From Nocardia xishanensis NBRC 101358 (lineage in GTDB: Bacteria; Actinomycetota; Actinomycetes; Mycobacteriales; Mycobacteriaceae): DNA of 64,000 nt. This document shows, piece by piece, positions 1-15,412 of this stretch. The notes below the pieces were generated by a model that saw nothing but the letters and a program-made list of their open reading frames with translations, made no database searches and was not told where the DNA came from. Position 1 is the first letter of the stretch; the number at the start of each line of letters is the position of its first letter. Made by a program: the position numbers and the translations under genes. The stretch lies in contig NZ_BDCF01000001.1 in the NCBI RefSeq assembly GCF_001613365.1, forward strand, positions 434,001-498,000. The letters run 5' to 3'.

Positions 1-2
1 AT

Positions 3-530
3 CGCGACCTGCCGGTCTACGAGGACGACGGCGTGCGCGCCATCGTGCTGATCGGCTCCTTCGCGGGGCTGACCTCGCCCGCCATGGCGTACACCCCGAT
101 CGTCGGCGCCGATGTGCGGATGGATCCCGGCGCCGAGATCACCATTCCGCTGAACCCGGCCTTCGAGCACGCCCTGCTGGTGATCGAGGGCGAGATCACC
201 GCGGCCGATACCGACCTGAAGCCGGGCCCGCTGCTCTACCTCGGCTCAGATCGGTCCGAGCTGCGGCTGGTCAGCGGCACCGGAGCGCATTTCGCGCTGA
301 TCGGCGGCGAGCCGTTCGGCGAGGAGCTGGTGATGTGGTGGAACTTCGTCGGGCGCAGCCACGAAGAGATCGTCGCGGCACGCGAGGATTGGGAGAACCG
401 CCGGGTCGAGCGCTTCGCCCAGATCGCGGGACATCCACCGGACCAACGCATTCCGGCCCCGCCGATGCCGGCACTGCACCTGAAACCGCGCAAGCGGCGC
501 GTCGGCACGGATCGTTCCCGAGGGCTCTGA
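3..530 (+). CDS. pirin family protein, C-terminal part (5' cut by window edge)
   Basis: The frame is open to the left edge of the window and its first codons read RDLPVYEDDG, so the gene begins upstream and the GTG at 33 is not its real start. About 175 residues are visible. The segment GGEPFGEELVMWWNFV followed by GRSHEEIVAAREDWE is the typical end of the second cupin barrel of bacterial pirins. The family is usually near 300 residues, so the N-terminal barrel with the metal-binding histidines lies off-window. Bacterial pirins are cytosolic non-haem iron cupins, some with quercetinase-like activity; the substrate here is unknown. The gene converges on the AHSA1 gene, with a hairpin between them. 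Confidence 0.85.
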   Translation, partial: RDLPVYEDDGVRAIVLIGSFAGLTSPAMAYTPIVGADVRMDPGAEITIPLNPAFEHALLVIEGEITAADTDLKPGPLLYLGSDRSELRLVSGTGAHFALIGGEPFGEELVMWWNFVGRSHEEIVAAREDWENRRVERFAQIAGHPPDQRIPAPPMPALHLKPRKRRVGTDRSRGL

Positions 531-559
531 ATCCCACCGCGCTGGTTACATCGGCTCCC

Positions 560-583
560 GGCCCCCGCTCGCTCGCGGGGGCC
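560..583. terminator. bidirectional hairpin between pirin and AHSA1 genes
   Basis: A perfect 9-bp stem, GGCCCCCGC (560-568) with GCGGGGGCC (575-583), has a 6-nt loop. It lies between two convergent genes and can serve both. There is no clear T-tract, which is common in high-GC actinobacteria. Confidence 0.6.
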
Positions 584-596
584 GTCGACGCCTCGC

Positions 597-1076
597 TCAG
601 GCGGACCTGGCGAGCAGTTCGTCCAGCGCCCGGTAGCTGGCGTTGAGTCCTTCGGACATCCCGGACTGCAGCATGCCGTCGCGCTCCTGCGGCGTGTGGA
701 ACTGGCTGACGGTGACGACTTTGGTGCGGCCGTCGCCGAGGTCGACGAAGGTGGTGGCGTCGATGGCGACATGGGCGGGCATGCCGTCCCATTCGAAGGA
801 CTGCACGATCCGCTCCTTCGGGGTGATCTCACGGAAGCGCCCCTCGAAGCCGTGCGGGCCGCCTTCGGAGTGGTCGACGAACCGGTAGTGGCCGCCCTTG
901 CGGAACTCCCAGCGCTCCACGTCGAAACGATTGCCCTGCGCCCACCACTGGACCAGCTGCTCGATTCGGCTGTAGGCGTCCCACACCCGGTCCAGCGGGG
1001 CGTCGAAGATCCGCTCGATGTGGATCTCCCGGTCGAGGGGGGTGGTGATGTCAGCATCGCGGGTTGTCGTGCTCAT
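597..1076 (-). CDS. SRPBCC/AHSA1 (activator of Hsp90 ATPase-like) domain protein
   Basis: This 159-residue protein starts MSTTTRDADI and carries the AHSA1 signature: a basic helix segment (FDAPLDRVWDAYSR), a WW motif (QLVQWWAQ) and a C-terminal helix (GMSEGLNASYRALDELL). The fold has a hydrophobic cavity that binds small lipophilic ligands. In actinobacteria such genes are very often coupled to an ArsR repressor, as here: its start codon overlaps the upstream ArsR stop by 4 nt (ATGA), so the two are co-transcribed and probably translationally coupled. The ligand and physiological role cannot be told from sequence. Confidence 0.85.
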   Translation of the reverse strand: MSTTTRDADITTPLDREIHIERIFDAPLDRVWDAYSRIEQLVQWWAQGNRFDVERWEFRKGGHYRFVDHSEGGPHGFEGRFREITPKERIVQSFEWDGMPAHVAIDATTFVDLGDGRTKVVTVSQFHTPQERDGMLQSGMSEGLNASYRALDELLARSA

Positions 1077-1405
1077 GTGTCTGGCTCCGTTCGTTCGAGG
1101 AATTCACCGAGACGGTCCATCCGGGCTTCCACCATCCGCCGATAACCCTGCAGCCACGCCACTTCGCGGTCGAAAACGTTGTCGCCGAGTCGGCAATACC
1201 GGACCCGGCCCCGCTTCTCCGTGACGATCATGCCCGCGTCCTCCAGCAACCGGATGTGCTTCTTGATGCCGGTGAGGGTCATCTCGAAACGCTCCGCCAG
1301 CTCGCTGACGGTCGCGGGCCCGCTGCCGAGGCGCTCGAGAATCCCACGCCGAGTGGGGTCCGCCAGCGCCCCGAACGAGGCGTCCAGGAAGTCATACTGA
1401 ACCAT
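1073..1405 (-). CDS. ArsR/SmtB-family winged-helix repressor
   Basis: This 110-residue winged-helix protein has the ArsR pattern FGALADPTRRGILERLGSGPATVSELAERFEMTLTGIKKHIRLLEDAGMI, i.e. a recognition helix followed by a beta-wing (TEKRGRVRYCRL). No CXC metal site is seen in helix 3, so it is more like the metal-independent ArsR proteins paired with AHSA1 partners. It is the first gene of a two-gene operon with the AHSA1 gene. Its ATG sits inside a perfect inverted repeat (1394-1417) and directly behind a good promoter, which suggests a leaderless mRNA and autorepression (inference). Confidence 0.88.
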   Translation of the reverse strand: MVQYDFLDASFGALADPTRRGILERLGSGPATVSELAERFEMTLTGIKKHIRLLEDAGMIVTEKRGRVRYCRLGDNVFDREVAWLQGYRRMVEARMDRLGEFLERTEPDT

Positions 1406-1442
1406 CAGGTTCAGTATTGCGAGCCGGCAATGCCCGAGTCAA
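1394..1442 (-). promoter_or_regulatory. promoter and operator of the arsR-AHSA1 operon, overlapping the start codon
   Basis: On the minus strand, TTGACT (1442-1437), an 18-nt spacer and AATACT (1418-1413) form a sigma-70-like promoter. The -10 ends 7 nt before the ATG at 1405, so transcription should begin at or next to the start codon. A perfect 10-bp inverted repeat, ATACTGAACC (1394-1403) and GGTTCAGTAT (1408-1417) with a 4-nt centre, covers both the -10 and the first codons. This is the likely ArsR operator. Confidence 0.7.
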
Positions 1443-1528
1443 GGCCCGCGCGGAAATTCTGGACAAGCCGGCTTCCAGCCGATAAAAATAGAACGCGTTT
1501 CAGTTGCGGCGTTTCGGCGGGAGTTCGG

Positions 1529-1999
1529 ATGGACAGCGCGACCATGGGAGATCTGGTGATGGCCGGATTCCAGAAGCTGGGCTTCATCCAGTACGCCGGA
1601 ATCGAGGGCGTGGAGTTCGACGCCGGACGCAATGTCGTGTCCATCGCGCCGCGCTCAGAACACCTCAACCACAACGGCGATCTACACGCGGCCGTGCTCT
1701 TCGGCCTGGCCGAGACCGCCGCGATGGGCGCCGCCGTATCCGGCATCGTCGACCTGATGGGCGAGACGTTCATCGTCGCCCGCGACGGTCGCATCGAATA
1801 CTCGGCGCGGGCCAAGGGCGCGGCGGGCCCTTTCCTCGCGACATCGGAATTCCCCGCGGGCACCGTCGAGCGCCTCCGCGCGGATATCACGGGACGCGTC
1901 GCGGTGGAGCTGGAGGTGCCCGTCGAGATCGCGGACGGTTCGGGAAAACTCGTGGCCGAGGCGACATTCACCGCCGTCATCAGGCCGAGAAGGACATAG
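1529..1999 (+). CDS. DUF4442/PaaI-like hot-dog protein, putative thioesterase
   Basis: This 156-residue protein starts at the ATG at 1529 (MDSATMGDLV), preceded by GCGGGAG at a fitting distance. The pattern is of a hot-dog fold: HLNHNGDLHAAVLFGLAETAAMGAAVSG resembles the long central helix with the H-G-G-hydrophobic motif of acyl-CoA thioesterases and of the YiiD C-terminal/DUF4442 group. The gene is divergent from the arsR operon, with 123 bp between. It is probably a small acyl-thioesterase acting on CoA or ACP esters in the cytosol; the substrate is unknown. Confidence 0.7.
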   Translation: MDSATMGDLVMAGFQKLGFIQYAGIEGVEFDAGRNVVSIAPRSEHLNHNGDLHAAVLFGLAETAAMGAAVSGIVDLMGETFIVARDGRIEYSARAKGAAGPFLATSEFPAGTVERLRADITGRVAVELEVPVEIADGSGKLVAEATFTAVIRPRRT

Positions 2000-2027
2000 G
2001 CCGGAAGCGATCTCGTCCCAGCGCTTT

Positions 2028-3038
2028 TCACCGCTCGCTGTCCAGCATCTCCATTTGCGCGGCCGCGTACCGCTCCCCCGCGACCTGATCCGCGGGCACA
2101 GCCGCCTCGATGCTCGCCAATTCGTCGGCGTCGAGCCGGATGTCGAGCGCACCGAGCGCCTCCGTCCAACGCTGCGTTCGGCGCGCGCCGATGATCGGCA
2201 CGATGTCCGCGCCCCTGGCGAGTACCCAGGCGATCGCCAGCTGTGCGACCGAAACATCTTTGGCGGCAGCGATCTTCGCCAGCGCGTCGACCAATCGCAG
2301 GTTGCGCGTGAGGTTCTCGCCCTGGAAACGCGGGCTGTGCGCGCGGAAGTCGTCCGCGCCGAAGTCGGCGCGGGCGCGCACGGTGTCGCTGAGCAGGCCG
2401 CGCGACAGCACACCATAGGCTGTGATGCCGATGCCGAGTTCCCTTGCGACGGGCAGTGTCTCGGCTTCGATGCCGCGCGAGACCAGCGAGTACTCGATCT
2501 GCAGGTCGGCGATCGGGTGCACCGCGGCGGCACGGCGCAGTGTCTCGGCGCCGACCTCGGACAGGCCGATGTGCCGGACGTAGCCCGCCTCGATCAGCTC
2601 GGCGATGGCGCCGACCGTGTCCTCGATCGGGACGGCGGGATCGAGCCGCGCGGGCCGGTAGATGTCGACGTAGTCGACGCCGAGGCGCTGCAGCGTGTAG
2701 GTGAGGAAGTTGCGGAGCGCGACCGGACGGTTGTCGAGGCCGCCCCAGGTCCCGCCCGGCCCGCGCAGCACGCCGAACTTCACGCTGAGCCGGAGGTCCT
2801 CGCGGCGGCGGTCCACGATGGCCCTGCCGATGAGCGCTTCGTTGTGGCCGGAGCCGTAGAAGTCGCCGGTGTCGATGAGGTCGGCGCCGGAGTCGAGGGC
2901 GGCATGGATGGTGGCGATGGACTCGGCGTCGTCGGCCGTGCCGTACATGCCCGACATGCCCATGGCGCCGAGCCCAAGGCGCCCGACCGTGGGGCCGGTG
3001 GCGCCGAGCGTGGTCTTCTCGATCGTGGATTTCGTCAT
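2028..3038 (-). CDS. aldo/keto reductase
   Basis: This 336-residue TIM-barrel oxidoreductase starts at ATG 3038 (MTKSTIEKTTLGATGP). It has the family landmarks: LGLGAMGMSGMYG near the N-terminus, DTGDFYGSG with the catalytic Asp/Tyr, the Lys of SVKFGV, YVDIYRPARLDP in place of the usual His segment, and a C-terminal NADPH-binding stretch (GADIVPIIGARRTQRWTEALG). It is expected to reduce aldehydes or ketones with NADPH. It is divergent from an XRE-type regulator, a common arrangement for an AKR with a linked regulator. The open frame runs upstream to 3281, but that extension is arginine-rich, non-protein-like and overlaps the divergent gene, so the later start is preferred. Confidence 0.88.
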   Translation of the reverse strand: MTKSTIEKTTLGATGPTVGRLGLGAMGMSGMYGTADDAESIATIHAALDSGADLIDTGDFYGSGHNEALIGRAIVDRRREDLRLSVKFGVLRGPGGTWGGLDNRPVALRNFLTYTLQRLGVDYVDIYRPARLDPAVPIEDTVGAIAELIEAGYVRHIGLSEVGAETLRRAAAVHPIADLQIEYSLVSRGIEAETLPVARELGIGITAYGVLSRGLLSDTVRARADFGADDFRAHSPRFQGENLTRNLRLVDALAKIAAAKDVSVAQLAIAWVLARGADIVPIIGARRTQRWTEALGALDIRLDADELASIEAAVPADQVAGERYAAAQMEMLDSER

Positions 3039-3088
3039 GTACCTACTCTGACCTGCGCGTCCGGCATGCGGCAGAGATCGCTTATCGG

Positions 3089-3103
3089 GGGATCGGCGAT
3101 CCC
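3089..3103. promoter_or_regulatory. candidate operator between AKR and XRE regulator genes
   Basis: An inverted repeat GGGATC-GGC-GATCCC (3089-3103) lies in the 100-bp divergent intergenic region. The location fits an operator for the helix-turn-helix protein encoded to the right. The arms are short and GC-rich, so chance is possible. Confidence 0.35.
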
Positions 3104-3138
3104 TGGCCCGCCCGGCCCAAATCCGCGACAGTGGAGTG

Positions 3139-3999
3139 ATGGACCGTTCCGAACTGGCCGACTTCCTCCGTCGCCGCCGCGAGCAGCTCACGCCGGCGGA
3201 GGCCGGCCTGCCGCCCGGCGCGCGCCGCCGCACCCCCGGGCTGCGCCGCGACGAGGTGGCGTTACTGGCCGGGATGTCCACCGACTACTACACACGGCTG
3301 GAGCAGTCGCGCGGCCCGCGGCCCTCCACCCAGGTGCTGGCGTCGCTGGCGCGGGCGCTGCGATTCAGCAACGACGAGCGCGACCACCTCTACCATCTCT
3401 GCGGGCATCAGCCGCCCGGTCCCGCGCTCGGCGACAAGCACGTCGGCCCCGGACTGTTGCACATGCTGGCCAAGCTCGACGACACCCCGGCGGCAGTGGT
3501 CACCGATCTGGGCGAGGTGCTCGTGCAGAACCGGATGCACACGCTGCTCGTCGGCGACCGCGCGGGCAGCCGTGGTCTGGACCGCTACTACGCATGGGGT
3601 TGGTTCGCCGACCCGTCGACGCGCGAGCGCTTCCCGGAGGAGGACTGGGATCTGCTGAGTCGTCAGCACGTCGCGGATCTGCGCGCTACCGCCGCCCGCC
3701 GGGCCGGGGACGCCGACGTCACCGAGTTCATCGGGGCGCTGCGCGCCGCGAGTGCCGAATTCGAGCGGCTGTGGACCGAACACGAGGTCGCGGTCCGGCT
3801 CTCGGACACCAAACGCATCGCGCACCCGGTGGTCGGGCTGATCGACACCGTCTGCGAAACGCTGCTCACCCCGAACGCGGCGCAGCGTCTGCTGGTCTAT
3901 CTGCCGCGGCCGGGGACCGACGCCGCCGAGAAGCTGGAGCTGTTGCGGGTCGTCGGGACGCAGGATCTCAGGCCCGCGCCCTCGACGGAGCGCCGATGA
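3139..3999 (+). CDS. XRE/MmyB-type helix-turn-helix transcriptional regulator
   Basis: This protein of about 286 residues begins MDRSELADFLRRRREQLTPAEAGLP, taking the ATG at 3139; a GTG lies one codon upstream. The N-terminus is the characteristic XRE domain of the large actinobacterial MmyB-like group (GARRRTPGLRRDEVALLAGMSTDYYTRLEQSRG), followed by YHLCGHQPP and a PAS-like ligand-binding C-terminal region related to MmyB, which in some members binds fatty acids. The divergent aldo/keto reductase is the most likely regulated gene (inference from context). The ligand is unknown. Confidence 0.88.
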   Translation: MDRSELADFLRRRREQLTPAEAGLPPGARRRTPGLRRDEVALLAGMSTDYYTRLEQSRGPRPSTQVLASLARALRFSNDERDHLYHLCGHQPPGPALGDKHVGPGLLHMLAKLDDTPAAVVTDLGEVLVQNRMHTLLVGDRAGSRGLDRYYAWGWFADPSTRERFPEEDWDLLSRQHVADLRATAARRAGDADVTEFIGALRAASAEFERLWTEHEVAVRLSDTKRIAHPVVGLIDTVCETLLTPNAAQRLLVYLPRPGTDAAEKLELLRVVGTQDLRPAPSTERR

Positions 4000-4000
4000 C

Positions 4001-4648
4001 TCAGGGCTGACCGGCGAGGTAGGCCTGGGCCGCGTCGATGGCGGGCTGGCCGCCCGCCTGGTAGAGCCCGGCGAACGCGCCGATCACGCCGCCGACGACC
4101 GTCGTGATCGGGACGGTGATGAAGTCGATCACGAACAACCCCAGCGGGAAGCCGACCAGGAAGCCGATGCCCGCGCCGATCGCCGCGCCCGCCAGGATCT
4201 GCGGCATGGCCTTCTCGGCTTCGGCGAAGAAGCGCTGCTGCGAACTGATCTCACGCACCGGAGTCTCCGGCATCGCGGCGGGCGCGATGGTCAGCTCGGT
4301 GCCTGCCTCGTTCACGATCGGGGTGAGATCGATGCTGTGACCCTCGATGTGCAGAGTCATCGGCAGGGCCGCGACGACCTGGCCGGTGCGGTCGGCGATG
4401 GTGACGATCCGGTCGTCGCCCGCGAGGCCGAAGCGGCCGTTCTCGAGCGTGGTCACGGTGGACCGGTGGTCCTCGGCGACGGCGACGCGGTAACCGATCT
4501 CATGGAAGACGCCGCTCAGATTCAGCGCCGCCGCGGCCGGTGCGGTCTGCACGGGGCGGTCCGCGGGTTCGGCGTGCACGACGCCCGCGCTGATTCCGGT
4601 GGCCGCCAGTGCCAGCAATGCCGTCGCGGTGATTCTGCCGATCCTCAT
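4001..4648 (-). CDS. exported protein with C-terminal glycine-rich hydrophobic hairpin
   Basis: The chosen start is ATG 4648 (MRIGRITATALLALAATG), which gives a clean signal peptide ending near VVHAEPADRP; an upstream ATG at 4693 would put a basic extension before it. The mature protein is about 190 residues with a beta-rich middle (GRFGLAGDDRIVTIADRTGQVVAALPMTL). Its C-terminal third is a long Gly/Ala/Ile-rich pair of hydrophobic segments (ILAGAAIGAGIGFLVGFPLG, then TTVVGGVIGAFAGLYQAGG). I recall similar secreted proteins of unknown function as common in Nocardia. The hydrophobic end may insert in a membrane. It ends two bases after the stop of the convergent XRE gene. Confidence 0.75.
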   Translation of the reverse strand: MRIGRITATALLALAATGISAGVVHAEPADRPVQTAPAAAALNLSGVFHEIGYRVAVAEDHRSTVTTLENGRFGLAGDDRIVTIADRTGQVVAALPMTLHIEGHSIDLTPIVNEAGTELTIAPAAMPETPVREISSQQRFFAEAEKAMPQILAGAAIGAGIGFLVGFPLGLFVIDFITVPITTVVGGVIGAFAGLYQAGGQPAIDAAQAYLAGQP

Positions 4649-4882
4649 CCCGTGCTTCCTGTCGCGCCGTCCGGTTCGCCATGTCCGGTTCATCCGCCGA
4701 CAACTTACCGGTCGCCGGGCGGCTTCAAAAGGGCGTCAACGCAATTGGGTGTGAATCGACAACATCGATCGGTCGCGGAACTCGGTGATCGAGCGCTGGA
4801 GAAGGCGCGCGAAGCGGCAGCGATCATCGGCCGACCGATAGGCGGTGACGGTCGGCTCGCCGTCCGCCGCGGTCGCCGTGGT

Positions 4883-5632
4883 TCACCCGCCTGCGCGCAG
4901 ACGGACCTCGTTGACCAAATGGAGCAGGGTGTCCAAGGTCGCGGGTGGGCCGGTCAGCCTCGCGAAGGCGAGGGTGTCGACGGGGCCGTCGGTGTCGGCG
5001 GCGAAGGCGTACGTCATCGCGACACGCATTCTGGGCTCGCCGTCGACCGCGGCCGGGGATTCGGTGAACGCGGTCGCGGGATCGATTGTCCGCCAGCTTG
5101 ATTCCGCTCCCATGAGTTCCGCGCGGAAGCCGGCTTGCTCGGTATCGCCGCAGGGCGCGAGACAGGATTGCACGCCGATCCAGCCGCCCGCGCGGCTGCC
5201 GCCTCGTTCGTCGGCGCACGTCCACACGACATCGGCCCGCAGTCGCTTGCTGCCGCCGATGCATCCCCAGGTCTCCGGAACGTCGAAGTCGAACGGCATG
5301 CCGTGCAGGCCGCGCATCGGCGTGAGGCGGGCATTCGGTCCGTACGTCCGGCCCGCCACCGGTCCCGGCGCACCGTCACGCACCAAACGCACCGCGTTCC
5401 GCCGCGGCAGCTCCCTCGGCAGCGCGGCCGGAATCCCCTGCGGCGGTGGCCCGATCACCGAGGTGACCGGCCCCGCGCCTGGCTTCTCGTCCTGCCGCTC
5501 CGCCTCCCACAAAGCGGCCGTCCCCGCGCAGAACATCACCGACACAACCAAACTCACCAGCGCCCCCGCCGCCGTCCTCCCGCGCACGGCCCCCCGCCGC
5601 CCCCGACTCCATCTCGAGCCACTGCCGCCCAC
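4883..5632 (-). CDS. membrane-anchored exported protein of unknown function
   Basis: This 249-residue protein has a basic N-terminus and one hydrophobic segment (AGALVSLVVSVMFCAGTAAL, about residues 22-41), then a mostly extracytoplasmic domain. That domain has several cysteines (WGCIGG, VWTCAD, QSCLAPCGD) that could form disulfides. The segment LHGMPFDFDVPETWGCIGG is conserved in a group of actinobacterial exported proteins as far as I recall, but I do not know a function. The flanking 190 bp toward 4694 shows no gene. Confidence 0.7.
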   Translation of the reverse strand: MGGSGSRWSRGRRGAVRGRTAAGALVSLVVSVMFCAGTAALWEAERQDEKPGAGPVTSVIGPPPQGIPAALPRELPRRNAVRLVRDGAPGPVAGRTYGPNARLTPMRGLHGMPFDFDVPETWGCIGGSKRLRADVVWTCADERGGSRAGGWIGVQSCLAPCGDTEQAGFRAELMGAESSWRTIDPATAFTESPAAVDGEPRMRVAMTYAFAADTDGPVDTLAFARLTGPPATLDTLLHLVNEVRLRAGG

Positions 5633-5756
5633 GAACGCGCCCCCTTACGCACACTCAGCCGTCCGGGCCGCCCCGACACCGAACCAGCGCCAAGCCGTGC
5701 CACATCCTAACTGCACCAACCTTTTTCAGGCACGACATCGAGAATCTCGAAACCCT

Positions 5757-5882
5757 TTACGCGCGTCGGTGATTCACGACACGGCGAATCACCAAGACCG
5801 CGCGCGCCTCGGGAGCAGACTCGGGCGGCAGCTGTTCGACCAGCCGATGCAGCTCGGGGTAGTGGTCGTATGCCACGCTCAT
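5757..5882 (-). CDS. possible 41-residue small protein
   Basis: Reading leftward from ATG 5882 the frame encodes MSVAYDHYPELHRLVEQLPP and ends at TAA 5759-5757. The segment ELHRLVEQLPPESAPEARAVL resembles the amphipathic helix plus QLPPE element seen in many small antitoxin-like or DUF2281-type proteins. No partner toxin is visible. The Shine-Dalgarno match is weak, and the frame stays open upstream without a better start. It lies between rpoC's terminator and an exported-protein gene in otherwise empty sequence. Confidence 0.4.
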   Translation of the reverse strand: MSVAYDHYPELHRLVEQLPPESAPEARAVLVIRRVVNHRRA

Positions 5883-5959
5883 GCGCCCAAGGACACCTTG
5901 CGCTCTAGCCAGCGTGACTCGCTGAAGTCGAGTGCTCGGGTCCGCGCGGAAACGCGAAC

Positions 5960-5987
5960 GGCCCCCGCTCCGGGAGGAGCGGGGGCC
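5960..5987 (-). terminator. rpoC terminator hairpin
   Basis: A perfect 12-bp stem, GGCCCCCGCTCC (5960-5971) with GGAGCGGGGGCC (5976-5987), has a 4-nt loop. It sits 23 bp beyond the rpoC stop codon on the transcribed side. Confidence 0.8.
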
Positions 5988-6009
5988 GAAGGCTATCGGT
6001 GACTACCGA

Positions 6010-9963
<3,954 letters not shown>

Positions 9964-10073
9964 GTAACTTCCTTTCCCCTGTGCGGGTCGAATTCGAGCA
10001 AAAGTTCACTAGTTGGTTGTTCGCGATGGGCGCGGACGCGGTCGCCGTGGCGAGCACATCCGCGCCCGACCGC

Positions 10074-13547
<3,474 letters not shown>

Positions 13548-13734
13548 GATGCGTCCTTCCAGCACCTCACGCGCGTCGCGTGGTGGTCCGCGACCGTCGC
13601 TTGCTTCTGCTACGAATTCCGCTGGTCACGACCCGAACGAAACCCGAACAGGCAACAACGGAAGTTACACCGGAAGGGCGAAACTTACGTGTGCGAATCG
13701 AGGTATGGACAGGAGGCAGCCAGCGCAAAGTCCA

Positions 13735-13764
13735 AACCTACACTCATAGACACGGAGGTGTCAA
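13735..13764 (-). promoter_or_regulatory. rpoBC promoter
   Basis: On the minus strand, TTGACA (13764-13759), an 18-nt spacer and TAGGTT (13740-13735) make a consensus-like sigma-A promoter. It would give an untranslated leader of about 180 nt before the rpoB TTG. It separates rpoBC from the mce operon upstream. Confidence 0.65.
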
Positions 13765-14021
13765 AGTACCACCCGTGTTATCCTCCACGCCGCTGGCGCG
13801 CCGTGGACGACGCGCCGAGGCGCCGTGGGCAAGCGGCCCGTTCGCCGACCCCGATCGGGCGATGCCCGGCACCCGAATCGCTGGCTGCGTCGAGAGCTAC
13901 GGGGCGGCTGAAACCACTTGTGACAGCTGCCGCTGTTGTGAATAGCGTGACGGGTCTGGCGAAGCTCGTCAAGTGCCGGGACCGACCCGGCTCCGCGGGA
14001 ATACGGCGGCGCCGACCAAGA
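13765..14021. other. intergenic gap between the mce operon end and the rpoB promoter
   Basis: About 257 bp with no convincing gene. It holds the end of the leftward mce operon and the upstream part of the rpoB promoter. I see no strong terminator hairpin here, so read-through from the mce operon into rpoBC is possible. Confidence 0.5.
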
Positions 14022-14705
14022 TCACTGGTCGACGATGCCGCTGGCCAGCCAGCGACCGTCCACCTTCTGCATCCGCAGCACCACGGGACCTGCCACGCTC
14101 TGCTGCGCGACGCCCTGCTTGGAAGCGCTCACCACGAGGTTCACCAGCAGCTCCGCGCGATCCTCGGTGAGCATCGTCACCCCGATCGGGTCGGCCTTGG
14201 CATCGGCGCTGGTCTGCGCCTGCCGGATGGCGTCGACGGTGGTAGCGGCGAACTTGTCGAGATCGGTCAGCATGGTGCCGGTGACCACCTGGCGAACCGC
14301 GGCCTCGTAGCCGTCGATGGTCGCGATGTCGTAGCCGTAGATGGTCCGCAGGGCATGGTCGGCGGCGGCGCGCACCTCTTCGGTCGCGCTCGTGTCGACG
14401 AATGCCCTGTTGTCGTTTGGCACGCCCGGACGCAGCGCGGCGACCGCGGCGAATCCGGCGAGCAGCGCGACCGCGACGAGCGCGGCGGCGACGGGAGTCC
14501 AGGAACCGGCCGAAGGAACGCGCCGGGGTGATACCCGGCGCGGTCGGCGTGGCGCGGTGCTCGCCTGCTCGTCCCCGGCCGGGACGTCGCGAGTGGTCGC
14601 GGCCGGCCGCGCGGAGGCGACCTTGGGCTTGCGAACCGGGCGCGCGACCTGCTGTGCGGTACGCCGCTTCGGGGTGACGCGGTTGACGGGGCGGCGCTCG
14701 TTCAT
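14022..14705 (-). CDS. Mce-associated membrane protein (distal)
   Basis: This 227-residue protein starts at ATG 14705, sharing ATGA with the stop of the gene before it. It has a long basic, Pro/Arg-rich cytoplasmic N-terminus (about 65 residues), one membrane helix (WTPVAAALVAVALLAGFAAV) and a periplasmic domain. The domain has the pattern of Mce-associated proteins: a helical part with ATEEVRAAADHALRTIYGYD, then a beta-rich part ending MQKVDGRWLASGIVDQ. Such Mam proteins stabilise or assist Mce complexes. It is the last gene of the mce operon. Confidence 0.85.
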   Translation of the reverse strand: MNERRPVNRVTPKRRTAQQVARPVRKPKVASARPAATTRDVPAGDEQASTAPRRPRRVSPRRVPSAGSWTPVAAALVAVALLAGFAAVAALRPGVPNDNRAFVDTSATEEVRAAADHALRTIYGYDIATIDGYEAAVRQVVTGTMLTDLDKFAATTVDAIRQAQTSADAKADPIGVTMLTEDRAELLVNLVVSASKQGVAQQSVAGPVVLRMQKVDGRWLASGIVDQ

Positions 14706-15403
14706 CGCGGTCCCTCCTGCGCGGGTGCGGGAGCGGCGGGCGCGCCCGGCTGTCCGAGCCCGGTCGGGCCAGGCCCTTCCAGCAGCACCGGCTGGGTCAG
14801 CGAGGCGACCTGCTCGGCCTTCCAGACATCGCCGTCCTTGGTCATGTCGAGACTCCACGTGTACCGGTAGTCGGACACCGACTTGTCCGGCTTCGACTCC
14901 GTCACTTGCAGCACCACCAGCGCCGACGCCTTGTCCCGCTCGCTGTTCAACGAGGTCAGCGATGCGCCGAGCACCTTCGACTTCATGCCGACGCCCGACT
15001 GCGCGGCCATCTGCTCGGACTGCTGCTGGTTCTTCGTCGCCGACTCCAGGATCGGGCCGGTCATCGAAGACCTGGCCAGCGCGAGCGAGCCGGGCACGTC
15101 GTCGAGGTTCATCGAGGTCATATTGATGGCGGCCTGACGCGCGGCGTCCAGCGCGGAATCGCGAGCGTCGGCGCGCGGGCCGTCGGTGAAGAACGCCGCG
15201 TTGATCCAGCCGCCGCCGAACCACAGCGCGGCAACCAAGGCGAGCGCGAGCGCTCCGAACACCGCCGCGGTCACCGCGACCGGCGGACGACCCGAAGCGG
15301 CCCCGGCCGACGGCTCGGCAGCCGGGCTTGCCGCGGACTCGGTCTCGGCGGACGCCGATTCCTTGGACAGATCAGAGCTCACGACTGCCAACCATAACCT
15401 CAT
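14702..15403 (-). CDS. Mce-associated membrane protein (proximal)
   Basis: This protein of up to 233 residues has an acidic Ala/Glu/Ser-rich N-terminus, a single membrane helix (VTAAVFGALALALVAALWF) and a periplasmic domain of the Mam type (DALDAARQAAINMTSMNLDDVPGSLALARSSMTGPILE). The start is uncertain. ATG 15403 lies immediately against GGAAGG, whereas TTG at 15391 has GGATGAGG at a 6-nt spacing. It lies 9 bp after mceF and overlaps the next mam gene by 4 nt, so it belongs to the operon. Confidence 0.85.
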   Translation of the reverse strand: MRLWLAVVSSDLSKESASAETESAASPAAEPSAGAASGRPPVAVTAAVFGALALALVAALWFGGGWINAAFFTDGPRADARDSALDAARQAAINMTSMNLDDVPGSLALARSSMTGPILESATKNQQQSEQMAAQSGVGMKSKVLGASLTSLNSERDKASALVVLQVTESKPDKSVSDYRYTWSLDMTKDGDVWKAEQVASLTQPVLLEGPGPTGLGQPGAPAAPAPAQEGPR

Positions 15404-15412
15404 CCTTCCTGG

